64,000 nucleotides of DNA, from NCBI RefSeq assembly GCF_000720725.1, contig NZ_JOCQ01000024.1, positions 1 through 64,000 of the forward strand, written 5' to 3'. Below are positions 9,601 to 17,193 of the stretch, one piece after another; the stretch's first letter is position 1; each line of letters opens with the position of its first letter. Both the position numbers and the translations under genes were made by a program. Origin of the DNA: Streptomyces rimosus subsp. rimosus. Lineage in GTDB: Bacteria > Actinomycetota > Actinomycetes > Streptomycetales > Streptomycetaceae. Under the pieces are notes generated by a model. It saw only the letters and a list, made by a program, of their open reading frames with translations, was not told where the DNA came from and searched no databases.

Positions 9601-10008
9601 ACGGGCATGGTGAGCGGGCTGCACAGCTGGCTGGACTGTCTCGACGGGGACTTCGTCCGGGCCCGTGACCATGTACGCCGGGCCGTCCGGCAGCTCGACT
9701 CCCTCGCGCATCTGGTGGCTCCATACCTGGTTGCCCATCAGTTTCTGTGCGCTGCCTGGGCGATGGCGGAGCTGGACGCGGTCGAGGGTGGGGCGGCTGA
9801 GGCGGGGGCGCGGCTGCTGGGTGCGTACGACCGCCACGCGCCCGCGTCCGAGGGCTTCGGATTCCAGCCGCTGCCGCCCGCGGTGGAGGCCCGGGTACGG
9901 GAGCAGGCCGAGGCGGCGGTACGCGCGGCGCTGACGGACGACGCGTACGGGCGCGCCTACGGCGAAGGCGGCGGCCTCTCGGTAAGGCAAGCCGCCACCC
10001 TCATCTGA
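6658..10008 (+). CDS. AfsR/SARP family regulator with NB-ARC ATPase domain
   Basis: 1116 aa from GTG 6658, the codon at which SARP homology begins (VIYRYRVLG); the nearby ATG at 6650 is in another frame. Domains in order: OmpR-type winged helix (about 5-95), bacterial transcriptional activator domain (about 100-245), NB-ARC-type P-loop ATPase with Walker A GAGGVGKT (291-298) and Walker B LLLVLDNCEH (378-387), a winged-helix segment (about 480-580) and a long TPR-like C-terminus. Such proteins activate secondary-metabolite or other operons through direct repeats near -35. No biosynthetic cluster lies beside it, so its target is not evident. Confidence 0.9.
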   Translation: MIYRYRVLGTAQARRPDGTEAPLKGARLRALLVALAAGGGRPVPAAQLIAQVWGEDAEPPADAPAALQALVGRLRRALGGPAVTSSPGGYALAAEPDAVDLFRFERLTAEGTAALRAGDPTTAAALLDEALALWHGPALADLPDRDGDPLAVRAERRHGEARRARLAAEVACGRAADALAELAALAGAEPLDEPLQALYIRALSVAGRQAEALQAYEEVRAGLAERLGTDPGAELRDLHAQLLSGEPEHPPRTPAPPARFRSRLTSFVGRSTELGALSEELRRGRLVTLLGAGGVGKTRLALEAADAAGADGERWPDGVRVAELASVRDAESVPEAVLTALGGHPTQVRAPGADELRAPGGPATPLAQVVEHCGQRRLLLVLDNCEHVIDAAAGLAHAVLAGCPGVTVLATSREPLGVPGESVRPVEPLPPSAALRLLAERGAAARPGFRTEEDPAACAEICRRLDGLPLAIELAAARLRALTPWQIAERLDDRFRLLSGGSRTALPRQQTLRAVVDWSWDLLTADERAVLRRLAVFSGGCEVAEAEDVCAAPPPADGPRSPVDVLDALTSLVDKSLVTAAPESPRGMRYRLLETVAEYAGERLTESGERAAVELRHLRAYRELARTGEPGLRGPRQAEWLARLEAEHDNVRAALRTAVARGDEQEGLCLALSMSWFWQLRNHQADARHWAAAVAGLGPDPFTDPVRPAEPLADRCTAVPPPWSGERLREARRGVRLLVLAGSGEQAGPSGPVRPEAIVAAYRPGLPQTGRQPGVMWFFARLMTGGFAGLDEAVDAVVRHCRELGGGWDLGLALLLRTKLLDNRTAELERSARDAEEALALFEDAGDLWGIAESLSARGDTYERRGQYALADADFSRAMEASERIGAHAQVPEFKARLASVRLEGTYGTEEGAACRSPRVEQAEQLLLEAVAESRPAAGETLSTARLLLARHYGRTGRTGLAREQLREAEQAFTSGTPALFTGMVSGLHSWLDCLDGDFVRARDHVRRAVRQLDSLAHLVAPYLVAHQFLCAAWAMAELDAVEGGAAEAGARLLGAYDRHAPASEGFGFQPLPPAVEARVREQAEAAVRAALTDDAYGRAYGEGGGLSVRQAATLI

Positions 10009-10032
10009 CCAGCGCGAACGCGGGCCCCGCGC

Positions 10033-10923
10033 TTACTGCGCGTCCGCCAGCCGCTCCCGCGCCTCGGCCAGGTCCTCTTCCGTCGGGGCGTCGTCCTGGG
10101 ACAGCGCCCGGCGCCAGTAGCCGGTGAAGTCGACGGACCGCTTGTCCAGGCCCCGGTCCTCGACCAGGTGCCGGCGCAGCGCGCGCACCGCGCCCGCCTC
10201 CCCGGCAAGCCAGGCGAAGACCGAACCGGCGGGGAAGCGGGCCGCGCGCACCGCTTCGACCAGCAGTTCACCGGGCCCGGCCGCGCGCCCGTCGCGGTGC
10301 AGCCAGTGCACGGTCAGGTCGCCGCGGGTGGCGAAGGCCTGCTCCTCCGCCGCGTCCGCCACCTCGATGTACGCCACCGCTCGGGCCCCCTCGGGCAGCC
10401 ACTCGGCGAGGGTGCCGATGGCGGGCAGCGCGGTCTCGTCCCCGGCGAGCAGCGTCCAGTCGGCCGTACCGAGGGGGACGGGCCGGGCGAAGTACGCCGA
10501 GGGGCCGAACATGCCGAGCGTGTCCCCGGGCGCGGCGCGGCCCGCCCACTCGGTCGCCGGTCCGCGTGCCGCCCCCGTGCCGTGCAGCACGAAGTCGATG
10601 TCGATCGTCGCGTCCTCCGGGTGGTGCGCGCGGACGGTGTAGCTGCGCATCCACGGCCGTTCGTCCTCGGGGATCGCGTGGAACGCCGCGTACCAGCGCA
10701 TCAGGTCGCCGTCGGCGGGCGGCTCCGGGAGCCGCGGGACGGTCCGGCCGGGCCTGGGGAAGTACAGCTTGACCTGCTGGTCCGGCGCGTCGAGACGGAA
10801 CCCGGCGAGGTCCGGCCCGCCGAAGGTGACGCGCACCATGCGCGGTGAGAGCCGCCGCACCGCGGTGACCCGGAGGTACCGGACCGGCAGGGTCGCGGGC
10901 TGGGAAGGCTGCTGCTGTTGCAT
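10033..10923 (-). CDS. Siderophore-interacting protein (NAD(P)H ferric-siderophore reductase)
   Basis: 296 aa from the ATG at 10923, which has GGAG 8 nt upstream; an earlier in-frame ATG (10947) lacks such a site. The FAD-binding segment MRSYTVR (92-98), AGDETALPAI, and the C-terminal FTGYWRRAL mark the SIP/ViuB family, which reduces imported ferric siderophores in the cytoplasm to free the iron. It stands alone, convergent with the SARP gene 24 bp away. An iron box lies 2 kb to the right at the SDR gene, but none was seen in the 331 bp upstream of this gene. Confidence 0.9.
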   Translation of the reverse strand: MQQQQPSQPATLPVRYLRVTAVRRLSPRMVRVTFGGPDLAGFRLDAPDQQVKLYFPRPGRTVPRLPEPPADGDLMRWYAAFHAIPEDERPWMRSYTVRAHHPEDATIDIDFVLHGTGAARGPATEWAGRAAPGDTLGMFGPSAYFARPVPLGTADWTLLAGDETALPAIGTLAEWLPEGARAVAYIEVADAAEEQAFATRGDLTVHWLHRDGRAAGPGELLVEAVRAARFPAGSVFAWLAGEAGAVRALRRHLVEDRGLDKRSVDFTGYWRRALSQDDAPTEEDLAEARERLADAQ

Positions 10924-11254
10924 GACGTCTCCGTGGGCAGGGGCCACCGGCCGACTACGGGCCGTGGCATACGGGCGGCACAGCGCGCGGGGCCTACGGC
11001 GCGCCGTGCGGGACAGTGGGACGACCGTCGCAGCCGCTGCCTACACGGCGCCTACACCGCGCCTGCATGCGCGATGCGGGTACGGCCGGTCGCCGCCCCG
11101 CTCACGTACGGCCTCCCGCCCCGGTCCGAGCTATCCGAGTGATTCGCCCCGAAGGCCGTCACTACGGGGGCCCCACCGTCAATACGTCTGCTGACAGGAA
11201 GCGTCCGGTGCCACCGGCCGCGTATGGTCCCGCACGAGAACGGAACACACCACC
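10924..11254. other. Gene-free divergent region between SIP and secreted HtaA-like protein
   Basis: 331 bp between two divergent starts. It should carry both promoters. No palindrome matching the iron box seen at 13003-13021, no convincing -10/-35 pair and no credible small frame was found. CGTACGG-type motifs are frequent, as across the window. Confidence 0.5.
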
Positions 11255-12139
11255 ATGCCCACGGACCGCTGCCGACTGCTGCCCATCGCCTCCGCGAGCG
11301 CTCTGGCCCTCGCGACCACCCTGGGCGCCGGTGCCGCCCTCGTCACCTCGCCCGCGACCGCCTCCGGGCCCGCGCGCGCCGCCGCGCCCCGGGCCCCGGA
11401 GGAGACGACGGTGCGGGTGGGGACCGGCACCGCCGACTTCTGCCTCACCCCCGGCGCCAACCGGGCTCTCCGCAAGGCCGGAATCCGCCTGACCGCGATC
11501 TCCCCGGCGAAGCTCACCGGCCCGGCCGCGCGCCGCTGCGTGACCGCCCCGATCTCCGGCGGCGTGCTCAACACCCGCTTCACCTCCGGGCACCTCGACT
11601 TCCGGGGCGGCTTCGACTTCGTACGCAAGGACCACCGCCACCTGAGGGTCAGCGCTCTGCGGGGCGATCTCGCGACCTCGCGCGTCACCGGCACCGTCGG
11701 CGGCTCCAAGGGGCGCCGGACCGACTTCCTGGCGTTCCGGGGGAACCCGAACGGGGTCAAGGTGGGCGGCGGACAGGCACGGGCCGAGATGAGCTTCACC
11801 CTCACCGAGCGTGGCGTCGGCGCCTTCCGCGGCGCGTTCGGGAAGTCGCCGCTCACCGCGGGCCAGCGCGTGTTCGACGGGGTCGGTACGGCGAAGTTCA
11901 GCATGCAGCAGGCCGGCAAGGCGCCGTCCGGGACCGGCACCGCCCAGGACCAGGCGTCCCCCGCCCCGGCCACCCCGGGCCGGCAGACGCCCGGGACGGC
12001 GCAGAAGCCGTCGGGCAACGCGACGCACCAGCCGGCCGGACAGTCGCCCGCCGCCTCGTCCCGCCCGGCGGCCGGCTCGACGCCCGCACGGCAGAACGAC
12101 GTGGCGATGGATCCGGTCAACGCGGTCCCGACCGACTGA
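11255..12139 (+). CDS. Secreted protein with HtaA-like domain and Pro/Gln/Thr-rich tail
   Basis: 294 aa. Residues 1-40 form a signal peptide (basic start, hydrophobic core, A-x-A cleavage region). The single domain at about 50-215 has the alternating pattern seen in HtaA heme-binding relatives: GTADFCLTPGANRAL, then GHLDFRGGFDF, LRVSALRGDLA, VTGTVGGSKGRRTDF and LTAGQRVF. The last 75 residues are a disordered linker rich in P, A, Q, T and S with no clear sortase motif. HtaA proteins act in heme capture, which would fit the neighbouring siderophore reductase, but the assignment rests on pattern only; a plain secreted hypothetical protein is the alternative. Confidence 0.6.
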   Translation: MPTDRCRLLPIASASALALATTLGAGAALVTSPATASGPARAAAPRAPEETTVRVGTGTADFCLTPGANRALRKAGIRLTAISPAKLTGPAARRCVTAPISGGVLNTRFTSGHLDFRGGFDFVRKDHRHLRVSALRGDLATSRVTGTVGGSKGRRTDFLAFRGNPNGVKVGGGQARAEMSFTLTERGVGAFRGAFGKSPLTAGQRVFDGVGTAKFSMQQAGKAPSGTGTAQDQASPAPATPGRQTPGTAQKPSGNATHQPAGQSPAASSRPAAGSTPARQNDVAMDPVNAVPTD

Positions 12140-12154
12140 GCGTCAGACCGGCGC

Positions 12155-12183
12155 GGCGCGGCGGCCGGACGGGCCGGCGCGCC
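12155..12183. terminator. GC-rich stem-loop between convergent genes
   Basis: Arms of 12 nt with one mismatch (GGCGCGGCGGCC and GGCCGGCGCGCC) around the loop GGACG, between the stop of the HtaA-like gene and the stop of the SDR gene. No T-run, as is usual in these genomes. It could serve both strands. Confidence 0.45.
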
Positions 12184-12190
12184 GCGGCCG

Positions 12191-12955
12191 CTACAGGCCG
12201 ACGCCGCCGGTGACGTCGACCTTGGTACCGGTGATCCAGCGAGCGTCGTCGGAGGCCAGGAAGGCGACCGCGTCGGCGATGTCCGGGGCCCGGCCGATCC
12301 GGCCGAGCGCGGTCAGGCCGATGTTGCGCTCCAGGTTCGCCGGGTCGGCCAGCACCTCGGCGGTCATATCGGTGCGGGTGAAGCCGACCGAGACCGCGTT
12401 GACGGTGATCCCACGGGGGCCGAGGTGCTTGGCCAGCGTATGGCTGAACACTTCGAGTGCGCCCTTGGTGAGCGGATAGCCGATGCCGTGGGCGGAGGCG
12501 ATACGGGTGGAGACGGAGGAGATGTTGATGATCCGGCCGCCGTCGCGCAGTCGCGGCAGCAGCCGCTGGGTGAGGAAGAACGGTGCCTTGACGTTGACCG
12601 CGATCATTTGGTCGAACTCCTCGGGGGTGAGCACCTCGATCGGCCGCCCCATGAGGTTGAGCCCCGCGTTGTGCACCAGGATGTCGACCGCCGGTTCCCC
12701 GTGCGCGCGCAGCCCGGTCTCCAGGCCGGCCATGAGCGTGTCCACGTCGCCGGGAACGCCCAGTTCGGCACCGACGACGAACGCCCGGCCACCGTCCTCG
12801 GTGATGGCCGCGGCGGCCTCCTTGGCCGCCGCCTCGTTGCTGCCGTAGTGCACGGCCACCAGAGCGCCGTCCCGGGCCAGGCGTTCGGCGATGGCCCGCC
12901 CGATGCCCCGGCTGCCGCCGGTGACGAGTGCGACCTTGCCACTGAGGTTTGCCAT
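12191..12955 (-). CDS. SDR family NAD(P)-dependent oxidoreductase
   Basis: 254 aa from ATG 12955, placed 5 nt after AGGGAG; a GTG two codons earlier abuts that site and is less likely. Classical short-chain dehydrogenase: cofactor motif TGGSRGIG (12-19), NAG at 96-98, catalytic S147, Y160 and K164 in the order expected, and a full C-terminus (WITGTKVDVTGG). Substrate unknown. The only gene in this part with a clear iron box upstream (13003-13021), so it is probably repressed by DmdR-type regulators when iron is plentiful. Confidence 0.9.
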   Translation of the reverse strand: MANLSGKVALVTGGSRGIGRAIAERLARDGALVAVHYGSNEAAAKEAAAAITEDGGRAFVVGAELGVPGDVDTLMAGLETGLRAHGEPAVDILVHNAGLNLMGRPIEVLTPEEFDQMIAVNVKAPFFLTQRLLPRLRDGGRIINISSVSTRIASAHGIGYPLTKGALEVFSHTLAKHLGPRGITVNAVSVGFTRTDMTAEVLADPANLERNIGLTALGRIGRAPDIADAVAFLASDDARWITGTKVDVTGGVGL

Positions 12956-13002
12956 GGTCACTCCCTGATCGTGGTGCGCAGCATTCCCCTCGTCCCATTA
13001 AC

Positions 13003-13021
13003 TATGGTTAGCCTAACCTAA
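13003..13021. promoter_or_regulatory. Iron box (DtxR/DmdR/IdeR operator)
   Basis: TATGGTTAGCCTAACCTAA matches the 19-bp palindromic consensus TTAGGTTAGCCTAACCTAA at 17 of 19 positions; both mismatches are in the outer left arm. It ends 47 bp upstream of the SDR start codon, a normal operator position. The run of A/T is striking in this GC-rich context. Confidence 0.85.
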
Positions 13022-13094
13022 GTTACTGCTCATGCGGCCGCGGAAATCCCGCGCGCGGCGGAACCGCGGGTTCGGCGGACGCGCGACGGCGGGC

Positions 13095-13772
13095 TCAGCC
13101 CTCGGCCCGCTCGTGATACATCCGCCGGGTGTGCTCGGTGTGCGCCCGCATGACCGCGGTCGCCCGGTCCTCGTCCCGGTCGGCGATCGCCGCGATCAGT
13201 TCGCGGTGCTCGGTCCAGGACCGCTTGCCGCGCTGCCGGGCGACGGGGGTGTGGTACCAGCGCACCCGCCGCCCGACCTGCGCCGCCAGGCCGGCCAGCA
13301 CCGTGTTGCCCGCCAGGGCCATCACCTTGGCGTGGAACTCCGCGTTGACGGCGACCGCGGTCTCCACGTCGTCGTCGCGTACCGCCTGTTCGCCCCGGTC
13401 GCACAGCGCCTCCAGCTCCGCGATGCCGGCCGAGCCGGCGTTGGCGGCGGCGAGCCGGGCGGCCTCCGCCTCCAGGAGCGTGCGCACGGTGAGCAGCTGG
13501 TCGGCCTCCTCCTCGGTGGGCTCGTGCACGAACGCGCCCTGCGCCGGGCGCAGGTCGACCCAGCCCTCCGTGTTGAGCCGCTGCAGCGCCTCGCGGACCG
13601 GCTGCCGGGAGACGCCGAGGTGGCCCGCCAGTTCACTCTCGACCAGATGCTGGCCGGGGCGCAGCGTGCGGGTCGTGATCAGTTCGAGGAGCGCTTCGTA
13701 GACGCGCTCGCGCAGCGGGCCGGGGCGTTCCAGCTTCGGCACGGCGCCCTGCGGCAGGCCTGTGGACAGCAT
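13095..13772 (-). CDS. GntR family regulator, FCD subfamily
   Basis: 225 aa. N-terminal winged helix (about 18-82) with LRERVYEALLELI and LGVSRQPVREALQRL, then an all-helical FCD ligand-binding domain (about 90-215) with the metal-ligand pattern D/E-x3-H at NAEFHAKV and H-x-E at WTEHRELI, and a final HxxHxR-like MRAHTEHTRRM. FCD proteins bind carboxylic acids and usually repress a neighbouring catabolic gene. The divergent flavin monooxygenase at 14012 is the obvious target, with a repeat at 13847-13859 as candidate operator. Confidence 0.9.
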   Translation of the reverse strand: MLSTGLPQGAVPKLERPGPLRERVYEALLELITTRTLRPGQHLVESELAGHLGVSRQPVREALQRLNTEGWVDLRPAQGAFVHEPTEEEADQLLTVRTLLEAEAARLAAANAGSAGIAELEALCDRGEQAVRDDDVETAVAVNAEFHAKVMALAGNTVLAGLAAQVGRRVRWYHTPVARQRGKRSWTEHRELIAAIADRDEDRATAVMRAHTEHTRRMYHERAEG

Positions 13773-13846
13773 CGAGATACCCCTCCGTGGACGCGACCGG
13801 GTGCGGAGCGGGTGCGCGCGGCGGCCCGGGCGGCCGATTGGTTATC

Positions 13847-13859
13847 GTCTACAGTCTAC
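13847..13859. promoter_or_regulatory. Direct repeat GTCTAC-A-GTCTAC in divergent promoter
   Basis: Two identical hexamers separated by one base, within an AT-enriched stretch (TTATCGTCTACAGTCTACC) 75 bp upstream of the GntR start. The GT-N2-AC core resembles half sites of FCD-type GntR operators. Assignment is by position and form only. Confidence 0.45.
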
Positions 13860-14011
13860 CGAGCACCGCCGCCCGCGCGCAGGCCGCCCGCCGGCCGCGC
13901 CGCGCCCGGCCACCGCCCCCTGGACAGCGACAACTCCTGCGAGAATATGTCCGCTTGAACGACCTAGGACCGCCGCGGGCCGTCACCGGACCGCAGGAGG
14001 GGCAGGCACCC

Positions 14012-15271
14012 ATGCACGGAGGAACGATCGCCGTCGTGGGCGGGAGCATCGCCGGATGCGCCGCCGCACTCGCCGCACACCGGGGCGGCGCCACGCACAT
14101 CACGGTCTACGAACGCGCCGCCGGCCGCCTGGCGGACCGCGGCGCCGGTCTGGGCGTGCACAACGCCCGCTACGCGGAACTGGCGTCGGCCGGGTACATG
14201 GACGCGGACATGCCCTGGATCCAGCTCTCCCGGCGCCGCTGGTACACACGCGACGGCGGCACCCCGCTCGGCCGGCCGGTGGGCGAACTGCCCTTCCCGT
14301 TCCGCACCTACAACTGGGGCCCGCTCTGGCGCGAGCTGCGCGACCGGATGCCCCCGACCACCGTGTTCCGCGGGGACAGCCCGGTCCGTACGGTCGAGAC
14401 CTCGGCCGACGGCGCCGTGGTGCACCTGGAGGACGGCACCACCCACCACGCCGACCTGGTCGTCGGCGCGGACGGCTACCGCTCGGCGGTGCGCGGCGCC
14501 GCCTTCCCCGACGTACGGCCCGCGTACGCCGGTTACCTGGCCTGGCGGGGCGCGTTCCCCGCCGAACGGCTGGCCGCGCTCGACGGCCCGGCCGGCGCGT
14601 GGCCGGTCGAGGACTGCGTCTTCGCCGTCTTCCCCGGCGGCCACGCCGTCATCTACCGCATCCCGGACGGCTACGGCGGCCACCGCGCCAACTGGGTGCT
14701 CTACACCGTCCCGCCCCCGGAGCTCGACCTCGGCCTGGACACCCCCACCAGCCTCCCGCCCGGCACCCTCGGCGAGGCGCTGCACGCGCACTTCGCGCAG
14801 GTCACCGGCGAACTCCTGCCGCCGTACTGGGGCGGCCTGCTCCAGCTGACCCGGCCGGAGGAGCTGTTCATCCAGCCGATGTACGACTTCACGGCGCCCC
14901 GCTACGCCGCGGGCCGCCTGCTGCTCACCGGGGACGCGGCCACGGTCGCCCGCCCGCACACCGGCAGCGGCGCGGTGAAGGCCCTCCAGGACGCCACCGC
15001 CCTGGAGGCCGCCTGCGCCGACGCGGGAAACTGGGCCGAGGCGGCCGCCGCGTACGACGCGTCCCGCGGCCCCATCGGCAGCTCGATGATGGAACTCGGC
15101 CGCCGCCTCGGCGATGCCCTCGTCCTGCGCAGCCCGGACTGGCGGACGGTGGGGCAGACGGACCTGGACGCACTGTGGGCGGGGGCGGACGCGGGCGCGT
15201 TCGGCGGACGGGCCTTGTCGGGACGGGCCTTGTCGAAGGCGCCGGGCACCGAGCGAACCACACAGGGGTAG
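14012..15271 (+). CDS. FAD-dependent monooxygenase
   Basis: 419 aa from ATG 14012 with GGAGG 11 nt upstream. Group A flavin hydroxylase: FAD ADP-binding motif VVGGSIAGCAA (8-18), the middle DG motif in VVGADGYRSAVRG, and the GD motif LLLTGDAATVARPHTGSGA near residue 310. The overall arrangement is like aromatic or pyridine-ring hydroxylases such as 2,6-dihydroxypyridine 3-monooxygenase, but the substrate cannot be fixed from sequence. No ring-cleavage genes are near. Divergent from the GntR regulator. Confidence 0.85.
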   Translation: MHGGTIAVVGGSIAGCAAALAAHRGGATHITVYERAAGRLADRGAGLGVHNARYAELASAGYMDADMPWIQLSRRRWYTRDGGTPLGRPVGELPFPFRTYNWGPLWRELRDRMPPTTVFRGDSPVRTVETSADGAVVHLEDGTTHHADLVVGADGYRSAVRGAAFPDVRPAYAGYLAWRGAFPAERLAALDGPAGAWPVEDCVFAVFPGGHAVIYRIPDGYGGHRANWVLYTVPPPELDLGLDTPTSLPPGTLGEALHAHFAQVTGELLPPYWGGLLQLTRPEELFIQPMYDFTAPRYAAGRLLLTGDAATVARPHTGSGAVKALQDATALEAACADAGNWAEAAAAYDASRGPIGSSMMELGRRLGDALVLRSPDWRTVGQTDLDALWAGADAGAFGGRALSGRALSKAPGTERTTQG

Positions 15272-15301
15272 CGGCAGGGGTAGCGGCCTGTCGGCGGCCC
15301 G

Positions 15302-15484
15302 TCAGGGATTGCCGGTACGGCGGGCGCGGTGACGGCGTACGGCCGGGACGAGGACCGCGCCGACAACCGCCACGCCACCGGCGGCCGACGCGAGGTGCGC
15401 GGGGTCGGTGCCGCCGCCGGTAGCGGCCCGCTTGCCGCGGGAGCCCGCGTCCGCGTCGGAACCGTTCGAGGGGCCACTTGCACC
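15302..15484 (-). pseudogene. Possible remnant of a membrane-anchored protein (C-terminal segment)
   Basis: In the otherwise gene-free 15272-15606 interval, one minus-strand frame of 60 codons between a TGA at 15485-15487 and a TGA at 15302-15304 reads like a C-terminal anchor: a polar linker with ATGGGTDP, a hydrophobic segment ASAAGGVAVVGAVLVPAV and a basic tail RRHRARR. It has no start codon until deep inside, so it is not a gene as it stands. It may be the leftover of a surface protein, or chance. Confidence 0.3.
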
Positions 15485-15606
15485 TCATCGATCATGCGCA
15501 CGCCGGGCGCCGGGCAGCCGGCCGGACGCGTACCGGACAATGGAACGGCCGAGGCCGACCCGCCACCACGGGCCGGCGCACCAGGGACGGACAGGACTGA
15601 TCAGAC

Positions 15607-16455
15607 ATGGGACGGGTCACCGAGCGACGCCGCGTCATCCGCATCCGCGACGGAGCCGTGAGCACGCGCCCGGACACCCTCGTCGGCGAGGAGCCGCTGG
15701 AGATCCGCCTCGGCGGCCGGCCGCTCGCCATCACGATGCGCACACCGGGCGACGACTTCGCGCTGGCCGCGGGCTTCCTGGTGAGCGAGGGCGTGCTCGG
15801 CGACGCCGGAGAACTGGCGAACATCGTGTACTGCGCGGGCGCCACCGAGGACGGCTCGAACACGTACAACGTGGTGGACGTACAGCTCGCGCCCGGCGTC
15901 CCCGTCCCGGACATCACGCTGGAACGCAACGTCTACACGACGTCGTCCTGCGGCCTGTGCGGCAAGGCCAGCCTGGACGCGGTCCGCACGTCCACCCGCT
16001 GGCCCCTGGACCCGCCCGCCGGCGCCCCGGCCCGCATCGTGCCCGCGACCCTGTCCGCCCTGCCCGGCCGACTGCGGGCCGCGCAGCGCGTGTTCGACCG
16101 GACCGGCGGGCTGCACGCCGCCGCGCTCTTCGACGCCGACGGCGAACTCCTCGACGTACGCGAGGACGTGGGCCGTCACAATGCCGTCGACAAGGTCGTC
16201 GGCCGCGCCCTCCAGGACGGACGGCTGCCGCTGCGCGACACCATCCTGATGGTCTCGGGCCGGGCCTCGTTCGAACTCGTCCAGAAGGCGGTGATGGCGG
16301 GCATCCCCACCCTCGCCGCGGTCTCCGCGCCGTCCTCCCTCGCCGTGGACCTGGCCGCCGAGAGCGGGCTGACGCTGGTGGGCTTCCTACGGGGCTCGTC
16401 GATGAACGTGTACGCGGGTGCGGAGCGGCTGGCCCTGGGGGTGACGGCGGGGTGA
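15607..16455 (+). CDS. fdhD: Formate dehydrogenase accessory sulfurtransferase FdhD
   Basis: 282 aa. FdhD passes sulfur from a cysteine desulfurase to the molybdenum cofactor of formate dehydrogenase. The active-site loop SSCGLCGK is at 113-120 (C115 and C118), with [10 protein letters not shown] (28-37), [14 protein letters not shown] and [12 protein letters not shown] also conserved. No formate dehydrogenase gene is in the window, so its partner is elsewhere. The ATG follows a short GGACAG region; the flanking genes are not functionally related. Confidence 0.95.
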   Translation: MGRVTERRRVIRIRDGAVSTRPDTLVGEEPLEIRLGGRPLAITMRTPGDDFALAAGFLVSEGVLGDAGELANIVYCAGATEDGSNTYNVVDVQLAPGVPVPDITLERNVYTTSSCGLCGKASLDAVRTSTRWPLDPPAGAPARIVPATLSALPGRLRAAQRVFDRTGGLHAAALFDADGELLDVREDVGRHNAVDKVVGRALQDGRLPLRDTILMVSGRASFELVQKAVMAGIPTLAAVSAPSSLAVDLAAESGLTLVGFLRGSSMNVYAGAERLALGVTAG

Positions 16456-16529
16456 GGGGGCGCGGTGCGGCGCTGCGGGCGGCCTGACCCGCAGGTACGA
16501 GGCGGCCGACGGCGCGCCCTCGCACCCGG

Positions 16530-17000
16530 CTACTCCCGCCCCGTCTGCTCCGCCCCCGCCTCGCCCGGCTCCGCCACACGTGCCAGCAACGCCATCAGCT
16601 GCTCGCGTTCGGCGGGGGTCAGGCCCGCGGTCAGTTCGTCGTTGGCGCGGTCGCCCAGCTTTTCCGTGCGGCGCAGGGTGCGCTCCCCGGCGGCGGAGAT
16701 CTCGATGGCGTTCTTGCGCCGGTCCCTGGGGTCGGGGGTACGGGTCACCAGCCCGTCGGCCTGGAGGTCGTTGACGACCGCGACCATGTCCTTGGGGTCG
16801 ATGCCCACGCTGCGCCCCAGCTCGGCCTGGGAGACCGGGCCCAGTTCACCGACGGCCGACAGCACCGCGTGGTGCATCATCCGCATGCCCTCCTCGGCCA
16901 GCGCCTCGGCGACGAGCCGGTGGCCGCGCGCGGCGGCCCGGCCGAGCAGCCAGCTGGGGAGGGCCCGGATACGGGCGGGCGCGTAAGGGGTCTCTGCCAT
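16530..17000 (-). CDS. MarR family transcriptional regulator
   Basis: 156 aa winged-helix protein: VSQAELGRSVGIDPKDMVAVVNDLQ forms the recognition helix region (about 57-82) and TRTPDPRDRRKNAIEIS the wing. It faces the quinone-oxidoreductase gene across 193 bp that hold two palindromes, so it most likely represses itself and that gene in response to a small aromatic or electrophilic ligand. Confidence 0.9.
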   Translation of the reverse strand: MAETPYAPARIRALPSWLLGRAAARGHRLVAEALAEEGMRMMHHAVLSAVGELGPVSQAELGRSVGIDPKDMVAVVNDLQADGLVTRTPDPRDRRKNAIEISAAGERTLRRTEKLGDRANDELTAGLTPAEREQLMALLARVAEPGEAGAEQTGRE

Positions 17001-17023
17001 GGCACCAGCCTATCCGGAAAACC

Positions 17024-17038
17024 ATTGGGCGACCCAAT
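17024..17038. promoter_or_regulatory. Palindrome ATTGGG-CGA-CCCAAT, candidate MarR operator
   Basis: Perfect 6-bp inverted repeat with a 3-bp spacer, 24 bp upstream of the MarR start codon. It shares the TTGG/CCAA half sites with the palindrome at 17051-17067. Confidence 0.6.
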
Positions 17039-17050
17039 GATTGCTGTTAT

Positions 17051-17067
17051 CGTTGGGGCATCCAACG
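17051..17067. promoter_or_regulatory. Palindrome CGTTGG-GGCAT-CCAACG, second candidate MarR operator
   Basis: Perfect 6-bp inverted repeat with a 5-bp spacer, 127 bp upstream of the oxidoreductase start. Together with 17024-17038 it gives two TTGG-N-CCAA sites about 28 bp apart centre to centre. Confidence 0.6.
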
Positions 17068-17114
17068 GTTCGCCGGTGACACACTGCCGCGCCGTCCCGT
17101 TCGGCTTCCCGTTT

Positions 17115-17180
17115 CCTGCGCGGCGTCCGGCGACGTGACGCCTTTCCCCTGCGCGGCGTCCGGCGACGTCACGCCCTTCC
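17115..17180. repeat. Tandem 33-bp duplication upstream of the oxidoreductase
   Basis: Copies at 17115-17147 and 17148-17180 differ at two positions. Each unit carries CGGCGACGTSACG. The duplication ends just before the GGAGG ribosome binding site and so lies in the 5' untranslated or promoter region. Confidence 0.8.
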
Positions 17181-17193
17181 CTCGGAGGTGCCC

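Noticed and set aside
14902..15540. Minus-strand frame of 212 codons over the end of the flavin monooxygenase gene
   Set aside because: It overlaps the monooxygenase C-terminus for most of its length and is Arg/Ser/Pro-rich without family features.
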